Assembly (NCBI GenBank): GCA_026874595.1
Contig: CM049312.1
Span: 79,215,429-79,279,428 of the forward strand
DNA length: 64,000 bases
Direction of reading: 5' to 3'
Origin: Sipunculus nudus
Taxonomy: Eukaryota; Annelida; Sipuncula; Golfingiida; Sipunculidae
The translations under genes were made by a program, and so were the position numbers. Each line of letters starts with the position of its first letter. Positions within the stretch are counted from its first letter, which is position 1. The notes under the pieces are model-generated. The model was not told the origin of the DNA, ran no database searches, and was given only the letters and a program-made list of their open reading frames with translations. This document shows positions 12,452 through 23,500 of this stretch, in pieces.

Positions 12452-14160
12452 TATTAAACATATATATATATATATATATAAATGCAAATTTGCATACAGA
12501 ACATTAATGACATACGGACACAAGGCAATTATACTTCAAGAAGAGTTTTATTTACAGGCGTAAATTTACTCCATATGCGAAAAACATTGTATGATTAATG
12601 TCTGCAATTGAATATTGGGTTTAATGTGCATGAGTAGCTTAGCAAATTCTCGTAACATATGCCTTAAATTTTGTTTACAGGCGTAAATTCAATGCAAATG
12701 CGAAAATTTTTAAATGAGTAAATTTGTGCATAAATTGCTTAGTAAAGCCTCCTTGCATATGCTTAGATATGTGGTATAGATATTTAGATATATTTTTTTA
12801 TGCATTGGATCGGATATTTCCCATCTACAGAGGTTAATTTCTTAAGATGATGGCGATCTTCCCTTTAACATATCTTATAAGATCAAGTGAAAAGATTAAG
12901 AGATTTAGCCATTCTCATGCAGATCGCTTCAAACCGCATCCACCCTAACCTTTGAAATGATATATAGGCCAAATTTTAATAAGCTACCAGGCAGTGTGGA
13001 AAAAAACGCAGGGGATCAAAACAACGACGACAGAGAAAAACACAGGGATCACAATATAGCAAATGAATAAGTAAAATATTGTTACACGCAGTTATGACAT
13101 CATTTGATGGAATAACACTCTTCCCCGACAAGAGAGAATGATAGCAAGTTAGCAAAATCAATAATTGCGTTTGTGGGTGTTTAAACTGTCCAAAATCACA
13201 GTATATTTAAGACCATTGTGAAGATAAAGTAAGTGGGTAATTCACAATGTATTAATGTGATTTCATCCAACCAGGACGCTTTCTTTGTCTTGGGGACCGA
13301 TTATTGACATTAGTTGTATTAGAGTCTTTATATTAGATATTCGAGTATTAGTATATGATGCATGGCTATCTACTTCAGCAGTGTCAGTCTCATTTCATTG
13401 GAGATTCTGATTACTCAGTACCTCTTAGTGAACAGAAGTATCAGACTCGTAATTGATTTATCACTACCTTGTCGAGTTTGGCTTTCATCATTTATTACGA
13501 GAGGTGATCTATGAGATCTATTTACACTTGTATCACTGAGACTTCTCCGATTTGCCGCGGTTGTCAGGTTATTAGTAACAGGGCAGTATCACACGCTTCC
13601 TCTCATTTATTTCCTGGTGGGAATCAGGTCGGATGACTACTGCACATGCAGGCCCTGATTTCGTAATCGTCCCTATTGCTGGGTCATACCACCGATGAAC
13701 CCCCAAATTGGATCCCCGTTTCCTTAAACGTTTCCTACAGAAATACGTATCGGCATTCTAGTTTAGTATTCCATCACCTTCCTTCAGCCAAATACATACA
13801 CAATGTGACAACCACACTCAATATACCCGTCAGTTCAGATACCCAAGCAGACGACAACAGCAATATATACAATACTTTGCTTTCTCGTAACCACCATTTT
13901 TTATTTCTTGGCACTGACTATAGAGCAGTGTTTCATGCTTGTATTAGTAAACATTGTCATATCACAATTGATGTCGCATTTCTGTTAGTGTTCACTGCAT
14001 GCTTTAATCGGCCATTCCCTAATGGCTTATGTATTTAGTCATTTACATAAAAACTAAAATTCAATACATTTACTGATATCTAGAGATTTTTCTGCATCAG
14101 GATTATCAGGATAAAGATGTCCATCGCACACAATCATCTCACCTGAAACATGTTTTCCAA
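9861..14160. other. Intergenic, no gene recognised
   Basis: Mostly AT-rich DNA. Short open frames at 10234-10542 (-), 10958-11188 (-) and 13676-14038 (+) have no recognisable domain and no paired splice sites that I trust. A (TA)n tract lies near 12418-12480. Near 11640-11660 the minus strand reads GGTTCGATCCC, a tRNA-type B box, so a worn SINE may be present; no full tRNA can be folded. Confidence 0.45.
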
Positions 14161-14289
14161 ATAAATATTTGAAAAAGAAAAAAAATATTGTAGTCATTCG
14201 ATGAAGATCAGAATTAGGATTGATTTAAACCATCTTGCGTCTAAAGGTTTTATAGGACATTGCTCTTTTGAAACCGGCAAACGTAAATC

Positions 14290-14516
14290 TTATTCAAAGA
14301 CAGCGGTCATTTCGCAAAGCGCGTGCTTTGAATTATTGCACTCGTCGTCATTCCAGCTATATCCATGCCGCTTCACCATTGTCACGCAGTGTTCCCATTC
14401 AGAATTTGGCTCCGAAGCGCGCCAGTTAGTATATTCAAACAAAGATCCTGTCAACGCCCATCTCCAGACATTATTCGAGCCAGTGTCCGTACCTGACGTC
14501 CAAACAGCGTCGATGC
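14290..14516 (-). CDS. Gene B exon: CTLD second half with stop (227 nt)
   Basis: On the minus strand the acceptor is CTTTTTCCCCAG before 14516. The exon reads IDAVWTSGTDTG, WRWALTGSLFEYTNW, SEPN, HCVTM, YSWNDDEC, HALCE and ends at a stop at 14290. The EPN/WND pair predicts a calcium-dependent mannose-type site. A longer plus-strand open frame over this exon is an antisense shadow. Confidence 0.92.
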
Positions 14517-17500
14517 CTGGGGAAAAAGACAAGCTTTATATGCAGATGTACATACAAAGTGAAAACTGTGTAATAAGACTACTTGTGGGACTGGCTGAAA
14601 GTGGTCCTAATTCACATGGTCTATTAGACAGGTCAAATATAACCGATATTAATGCTTTCGGCTCAATCAAGATCAGTATTAATAGACATTAGTGTTTCAG
14701 GGTACACGTGTTATTTTCATCCTTCAGTAGGTCTATATAAAATAAGCCATCCTCGTCACAGTCGCGATCTTAAGGGGTTAATAATTTTATAAATACTGCA
14801 TGCAACTTGTAAGCTGTTGATAGTTGGTTTGTAAAAGGATGTGTATAATTTGAATAGATTTCTGAAATGTTATTGCTTAAGCAGTACAACTTGCTGATTT
14901 ATGAAAAGAATAAATTGCATAATGAAATTTGTTATATCCAGTACTGGATACTGCATATTGCACCTGGCGGTCGGCGTCAAGTATCATCCTGGTTCGGGTC
15001 ATATAGTACAGGTGTGATGGACTTGTCGGTACCAGTGTGTCATTAAGTTTACCATTAACGGTTTGTCATTAAGAGATGTTGTCAATGTGCACTGAAGTTT
15101 GACTTCTGCACAAATTACTGGCAATTTACTCCTGAGACTCAGGTGTCCCCGGATTTTCCTCTTCAGAATCAAAGTTCTCTTGAGTGTAATTTTTGTTCGC
15201 TTCTGTTCTTTCAGCCCTTGGCTTGTCAACTCCGGTTTGCCGATCGACTGAAAAAAAAGTTCTTTCAAAAGGTATGATTACCCTATTCACAGAAAGTAGA
15301 TCACACCCTTTTCCTGACATTTCTCTTTCGATGCGTGGCCCTCCCCATCTCTTTTCCATGAAAAAAGAATTGATCAATTCCTTATCAGCAGATCTAAAAA
15401 ACATTTTGTACAGAGCAAGGTATCGAACCTAACTGAACAGAATATTATTTTTTTTTGGATGAAAAGGATGGACCCAATGTCCTGAACCCTGCTGACACTA
15501 GACACCGACCGCCGAGGACATCATGCAGTACCCAGTACTGGACATGGTAATTTCATTTTACAGATTTTGCTTGGTCATAAATAAAAAAGTTGAACTCCTT
15601 AAACAATGGTATTTTACAACCAACTAAATTATATACATCTTTCCACATACCAACAATCAACAACTAATATGCAGTATCTATAAAATTATTAACCCTTAAA
15701 GTTTGGGAATATTTTCTGAATCACCCAGTATATATATAAATTTTCTCCTAAAAATACTAAATTAAAGTTAGGACAGGCTTCTGTTGCACAGATATTGGGC
15801 ACAGGAATCAAAACCCAGAGATGGTGAGTTTAAATCTCAGCCGAGGGGGTAGATTTTTCACAGTCGGTCAGCAACCCAGGGTGAGCGCACCTCGATTTTA
15901 TTACCCAGCAATGAGAGCGGGAGTCAGGCTCGGGAGTCAACGGGCCTGGTTAACACCAGGATATAAAATTAGAGGAAATGTTATGTCACGTAGTCCGAAA
16001 CCACAATTAATTTCTGCGGATGTAAATACACTTAGTTAATCTAGCGTTTAAAAGGAGACGGTTAACGTCAACAACAAATTATATATTAGAACAAAGAAAT
16101 TTTAAGAAAAAATTAAATAAATAAAAATAATATTTTAGATAATATGTTCCCAACTACACATGGTAAAAATGGAATTATTTGAAACTTGAGGGTCCTGGAC
16201 TCGGCCTTATGCTCGGACATAGAGGTAAGGTCTCAAGAAATTAGGCTGAGAACATCTGGAGTCATCTCGAGTCCAATAGAAGATAAAAAAAATGAAATAT
16301 TATAAACATTTTTGTACATGCGGGAACTACTTACAGAATATTACAAAATAACAACAGTATATACCATACTTAGTTCAGCATCGGGAGCTATAAATGTAAT
16401 TAACCATTATTGTTAGCGCATGTGTGAACTGATTTACATAAAGTACACGATAATATGAAATTTCAAATTTGTATTGCTTTTTACGGGATAGTTTTACTGG
16501 GACTCGGACTTGGACCCGGGTTCCAACTGAATCTGGCTCGAAGAAGGGAGACGAACTCGACCCTCAAACATTTTGACTGGTACTCGACGGGTCTGGAATC
16601 GACTACATAAGTGTTGATTTAAACATATGGTTGCTGAGCATTCCATTACATACTGACCAGTTTTGAAGGTAACCTGTCACTGTGTTCCTGTTTGTTCATA
16701 CATGAATTAGTGACAGGCAAACATACATGCCAGTTTCACATCTCAGGCAAAAACTAGGTTTTGTACGCCGCAGTTTTGCCTTTTCGGGTTCCCCACTCTT
16801 TGCACTGAGGTCGCCAGAACTGACACGCCAGCCAGCCAGGTTCGGCCCGCCCTCGCTGACAGTCTACCACCGTGGAATCCCCCAGGTGTTCCCGGGAGCC
16901 TGAGCCTAGCAGCCTGCCAGTAATGTCCGAGCGCCACCGGACTACCCCTGAACTACCGTAAGTCCCGTCCTGAGCCTCGTCCCTTTCGACCAGGTACAGT
17001 TTTCGTTCGATCGGAGCCTTCTCGGGAGCCTTCTCTGGTGTTTGTGCCATCATGCTTTTGAGCCTTGTCCCTGCTGGTCCTAACCGGACCCCCGGTTTTT
17101 ACGTCTTGGAGCCTTGTCCCTGATCCTTTCGGGATCCCCACAACTTTTATCCACAAAACGGCTGACTCTACAGGGCCGGGTTCAATACTGCCGGCAACAG
17201 GCTGGCCTACTCTTCTATCGAAAAACAGTATGGGGTCTTTTACGTGCCCATCCCCTTCTGGACATGGGACCGCCATTTTACGTCCTCATCCGATGGACGG
17301 CCCGTATTTTACTTTTGCAGTCGGGCGCTGCACAGCTCCGGAGCCTTTCTACCCCTCCTCCAATTTCTCTAGTGGGGTGAAGATACTGGGGTTCCGCTTA
17401 CCACTGATATTTTGCCAGTCGAGCCATATTTTGAGGTCTGTATAGAACTTCTCTTGCTTCACCTTTTCGACATAGCCTTTGCTCAACCTTAGAATGTGAA

Positions 17501-20500
17501 CGCTCACATGTTCAATTTCTGCCTTCTCGTGAAGCACAGACACTCGGGTTCGAGGCAGGAGTCTCAAGGCCGTCCTTAAGGCTCTGTTTTGAAGCCGTTG
17601 AAGTTTCTTAATGTGGTGCTCTTTGGCTGAGATCAGGGCTATGCAGCCGTACATCATAATCGATCTGATCTAGGCTTTATAAAGATATATCAAACTTTGG
17701 GTTGACATGCCACCTGTCCCTGCTTTTAGCACTCTTAAGCAGTTTAGTCCCGCTTTGACCCTCTGTTCGATATCCTTTATGTGAGTGACAGGCATGTATG
17801 ACACCACTTTATTTAACGAATGGCCACTAATGCAAATACAGTCTTACCTCGTTTACCGGCAGAGTTTAGAATGTTTTCAGCATGGGATTGTTCAGCCTGT
17901 GACTCCACGCTTATCAGATCACCTCCATGTGAGTTACAGATACGACGTGACTCCTGCCAGCTTTGCTTGCCAGGCAGAAAAAGGTAACAGGAAGGCGTGT
18001 AAACACCGGGTCTTACTGGAGCGCCATCTTGGAGAAGGTCGCTGAATCCAACTGGGCATGCTGAAAGAAATGACAATTTATGCATGAATTATTTTAAGAT
18101 TTTGAATGCCTCAATCTTGTGAATGACTGTATGTTATACGTGATATGAGAATTTATGGTCGTGCTGTATCAGAGAGTTAACGTCAAGATTCAAATTACGT
18201 CGTGAAACATGGTGATTCAGATTGTTAATTCATTTACCGTACTACCGGTCAGGCTGGTGATAAGTTCAGTGTAATACAGTGAGTTTACCATAGTTATTTA
18301 GACATCATGGCAAGTAATATTTCTGTGCCGGGTTATAATCCTCAGAAGAATTATGAAATATGAAATAGGTCTTAACTGCAGCTGTGGGAAGCGGTGTTCA
18401 ATATACCAGCGAAGAAGCGAGCTGCTGTAGTTGTTTTGACTCACCATACACTGAACAATGTAGCATTCGCACAATTCCCATGGCTAAAAATGATTAAAGT
18501 AAGCTCACCTCTGCTAGGGGATTGGAACTCATGAAGTTATTTGATGAGTTGTTTGGTAAGGATTACCTAGAGAACTACATCAGTAAGTAAGATAACATTT
18601 AGGATTATTATCCTGCTACAGAAAACACTTTTGAATACGTACGTGTGATTGATTGTTAAAACTCAAATATTAAAACAAGATTATCAATCTGCCTGCAGAA
18701 GTATTTGCATTCAATCTAATTAGGAAAGCTGGAATCACAAATGATGATAGAATGTTAGTACGCACTGGACTGAATCATTTTGAAAAGACCAGATTGTTTG
18801 ATAAGGCTAAGAGTGGTCTGAAAAAGAAATCGTTGTGACGGAAGTACATGTTATGGAAGTGTTATTACGAGAAGTGACAGTATTGAGTTTCACTTCTCGT
18901 GATAATAAACAGGATGTATAAGCCTCGATAAGCAAATATCGGTCTGGGTAGTGGGGCTATGCGAAGAAATAGTCGAATTAGATGCAGAAATATTTGGCCA
19001 CGCCTTGGAAATTATGACACATCATCATCGAGTGGAAACTAGAAAGGAGCCAGGATTGGAAGAATGACTGGGGACCCATTTATTCATGTGGTGGTAAAAC
19101 TGTTGGAGAACACTCTTTTTTGTGCATTATTGGGAGTCTGAATATAATCAATGTGTGATGAAACCACTCACAGAACGTTTTATTGTTGCTGGAAGGACAA
19201 GGAATTACAGTGAGCACAGTTATGTTAACAAAACCACGTCTGACATCATTGGTAAGCCAGGGAATCAACATCACGAGCTCTGTAATGAGAAAAAAAAAAC
19301 GAATAAAGAGCAATTGTTGGACGCTTGAACTCGTTTACTCATTGCACTTAACTAGATAAATTCTATGAAGTGATTGATCTCAGCACAAATCTAGCAAACG
19401 GATGTTTAAACCTTGATTAGTGCACGGAAAACATTCCTCAGGCTAAGAGAATATATATCTGTGATATTTTTCCCCAGGCTGAACGGTAACATGCATCTCA
19501 GTGTATTCAGTGACACAGGCTTTGGAAACTTGTTAAATGGAATAGACAGCACAAATGGAATCATTGTTTCTATGGCTGATGAGTTAAAAAATGTATGTAC
19601 TCTCCTCTGGTGTTTCAACAAGATCAGAAGGGTCGTTGAATCTACCTTGGCGGCAGAGAATCAACCTCGCTAGGATGTTATGGAAGAGGCTCTTTTCATC
19701 CGTACGATTCTGGGAGAACTGTATCCATTATTCCCAATCGCCATAGACGTATATTGGGACAGCAGAAGCTTGGTAGATTCAACTAAAACTACGAAATCGC
19801 TTGATGATCGGAGACTCCGTATAGACATAGAATGTTTAAAGCAGATATCCAAGGGACGTTAGGAACATTATTTGTCTGTCTCAGAAAACGCAGTGCATAA
19901 AAAGATTCACTGTTACAGATAATTCAAACAGGTAAATATACCTCACAGCAAATGAGGAAAATGTATATACTGGTATAGATTTGCAATATATAAGTAAGAC
20001 TGCGGGACTGTTATGCGCGGAAGACGTGTGTCGGAGCGTTGCCAATTCAGTTTATTTTCAAATTAGTTTAAAGGGCTATAGAGACTTTCTGTTTTTTCCA
20101 CAAAGTGCTCTGGCGTACGGCTTACCACTGGGCTGAGCGACATGCAGGTTCAGTGCACTTCTGTGAAGAAACTTGTGACTGTATTTACGGGAGCGGTAAT
20201 ATGTTATCTTATGGGTTTAACCGGGGACCAAATTAGGTGAAATTGTGACACTTTTTGTGATACGTGGTTCGATTATATTGACTTGCTTGCTATGTAAAAG
20301 GCCATAATGGCGTATAAATCTAGTTTTTTTACATACTGTTAAGCCACAAATATACCAGGAGCCTTGGGAAGGCCTCCTGTCACCTGATATTAAAGTAAGA
20401 ACTTTTGAACTCGGCATAAAAAAGTGCCTATGTATGGGCCATACAGGCGTACCCATGAAAGGCGTGGGTTGTTTAAGCATATTAGGACAGAATCACACAC

Positions 20501-23500
20501 TTGCTGTAGGGTAAACAAAGAACAGTCTTGAGTAAACATTGAGCATCTTAATTCAGTGTTAACAAGGAGTGACAGTTTCAAGTACAATGCCATGTTTGTA
20601 AATCCCAGATCAGTTCTAAACAAGTATTTAAATCTTCAGACCTACATTACTGATCACAATACAGATATTTGTGGAGTTACAGAGGCTTGGCTACCACACG
20701 ATGATCCAGATGTGGCTCGTCTAATACAAACGTCTGGTTCACACCTAGAATAACTGGAAATAATGGCGGTAGTGTCGCCATCATTTATTGAAATTATGTA
20801 AATATCAGTCTGTGTAAATGTGCCTATCAGTTTGATAATATGGGAATGGGACTTCTCAGAAAGGATAGTCTATATTCTGTTGATCTATAGGCCTTCTGAT
20901 GGCAAATTCACGGACTTCATTCATAAACTAACGTCATATATAGAAGTAAACATGCATCAAAAGGAGAAAACGGTATACATGGGTGATTTTAATATCAATA
21001 TATTGGACTGTAGTATCTCAGATGTTATCAGTTTCAAAGACTCTTTTAAGCTGTTTCAGTTTGGCAAATGTTGTCAATTTTGCTACTAGTGAATCGGGAA
21101 GTGGGATTGATCTTTGCTTCATTACCGATGATTGTATAGTGACAAAAGTCACCCAAGGATTGCTTTTCTCTGATCATTTTGCAGTTGAATTTGAATTTTT
21201 GGCACTAGGACAGTGATAAGAACAGAGACAGAAATTAAATACGGGACTGTTAAAAAAATGACAATTCGGTGCTTCAGCATCACATTCAGAATATCCATTT
21301 ATTTGAAACTAATAAAAATTCATGTTGACTGACTACGTTCTATAATGAGACATAATCCTCCATTTATCCTTGATAAAGTAGCATCATTAAAAACTAAAAG
21401 GATAAATTATGGACCAAAGTGGGAAAAACCATCTTGGCTTGACAGCACAATTAAATTAGAAATGGCAGTTATGAGACGAAATGGACGTTTTTGGAAAAGA
21501 CTGAAGTATCAAAAGAATTTGGAAGAATTTGCTGTTCAGGGAAAGCATTTTAGTCGGACAGTTTATAGAGAAGTCATAGAATATCACCAAGAGATTTTCA
21601 ATAGCTGTAATCTAATTATAAGGATATATGTAAACATGCAAATAGACTATCTTATAGGAAGAAAGTAACATTTCCCATAGGTAATGATGTAGAGATTGCT
21701 GAAAGATTCAATGTGTTCTTTAGTGAAAAAAATTGAGAAAATCATAAATTTACTGAACAGTCTGCAAACAGGAGTTTAGGCCCACCTCTACAGTGAGGCC
21801 GAATATAGTACTCAGACGAAATTTTTACTGTTTGCAACCATACCCCCTTAACAACCTAAGGAACTTCGCCTTGCTACTGAAAGCTGTGAGGACCCATTTC
21901 CTACACATCTCCTTAAATCAAACTTTGAGCATGTAATTCCTGTTATTTGTCTAACAGTCAATAAATCACTTAATGAAGGAGTGTTCCCTGAAGATCTCAA
22001 AGTAGCTATATCGCGCCCTCTTCTGAATAAGGCTGGATTAAACACTAATGAACACAACAATTTTAGACCTGTCTCGAATTTACCATTTCTTGGTAAAATG
22101 TAATCAGATTATATCGCACGCCAAAAAAAAAACTGGAAACATTGAGAAATATCAATCAGTATATCCCAGGATTAGGAGTACTGAGACGGCGCTCTTGGAT
22201 GTGAACAATGTTTACCAGGAAGTAGATTGAGGAAGGATGGTCTGTCTTACTATGTTGACATATCAGCCGCTTTTGACACGGTGATTCATAACTTGTTGCT
22301 AATCGTCTGAAATATCGGTTTGGAGTTTCAGGTACTGTTCTTTAATGGCTGAGGTCATACCTTACTAATAAAAAACAATAAGTGTTTATAAACGGATTTT
22401 TTTTATCGGAGGAGTTTATTAATTACGGAGTGCCGCAGGGTTCGATTCTTTGCTCTTTTCTTTTTACACTTTTTATCAATCACCTAGGAAATATCTGAAG
22501 GAAATATGATTTTAACTTTCATGGTTATTCGGACGATCATTAGTTATACTGCACATTTGATCCGAAGCACTAAATAAACATTCATGGGACTGTTTCTAGA
22601 TAAGAAGAGTGTGTATCATCCATTAGATCATTTATTAGGGAAGACAGCCTTAAATTGAACGAAGACAAGACTGAAGTTATTATAATTGGTACCAACTCTA
22701 ATCTTAAGAAAATGCAGGATCTCAGACTAAAGACTGGTGATGATATTATCCAGGCAACTTAATGTGTAAGAAACCTTGGTTTTTATATCGGAGGTACACT
22801 CAGTGGTAGAGAGCATATAAATAAACTATGCTTCTCCTCATATCTCATGTTAAAACGACTGTGTAGAGTGAAACACTATACGGATACAGATAAAGGAAAC
22901 TTTTAGCGCAAGCATTAGTCATGAGTAGGGTCGATTATTGCAAGAGTCTACTCGCTGGTGCGTCCCAGAAGGAACTGAACAGTTTTTCAGTGTATTCAGA
23001 ACGTGTGCTCGCCTTGTAACAGGTCTAAGAAAGTATGACATCACGCCCTCGCTGAAAACCCTTCACTGGCTGAAAAATTCGATAGAGTATTAAATATAAG
23101 ATTCTAGTTTTTACTTTTAAGTGTATTAAGCACCAGAATATCAGATTGCAGCTCTTAACCTAAATTGTAATAAACGGTTAAGGTCAGCACAGCTGGCAAA
23201 ATACTCTACACGGTTGTTTTGTGCAGGTAGCTCCTAGGATTTGGAGTGCTTTTCACGTCAGAACCTTAAAAACACAGAAGCCATGTCTGTTTAATTATTC
23301 AAGTCAGGACTAAAGACTCATTTATTTAAACTCGGTTATAACTGTTAAGCGCATTTGACTATTAGAATATAAAAGTGCGCTATATTAAGTGATAATTGTT
23401 AGTGTAATTGTTATTGTAAGAACTGCATTTCTTGAACCATACATATGCTGCGGAGATCACAAAAAAAGGAACCGCGGAATTTGTCAGTGGAACGGCTTTG

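Noticed and set aside
13676-14038. 120-codon plus-strand open frame
   Set aside because: It has a non-ATG start, no recognised domain and no splice signals; it looks like chance.
14201-14692. 163-codon plus-strand open frame
   Set aside because: It is antisense to the intact gene B CTLD-b exon and has no domain of its own.
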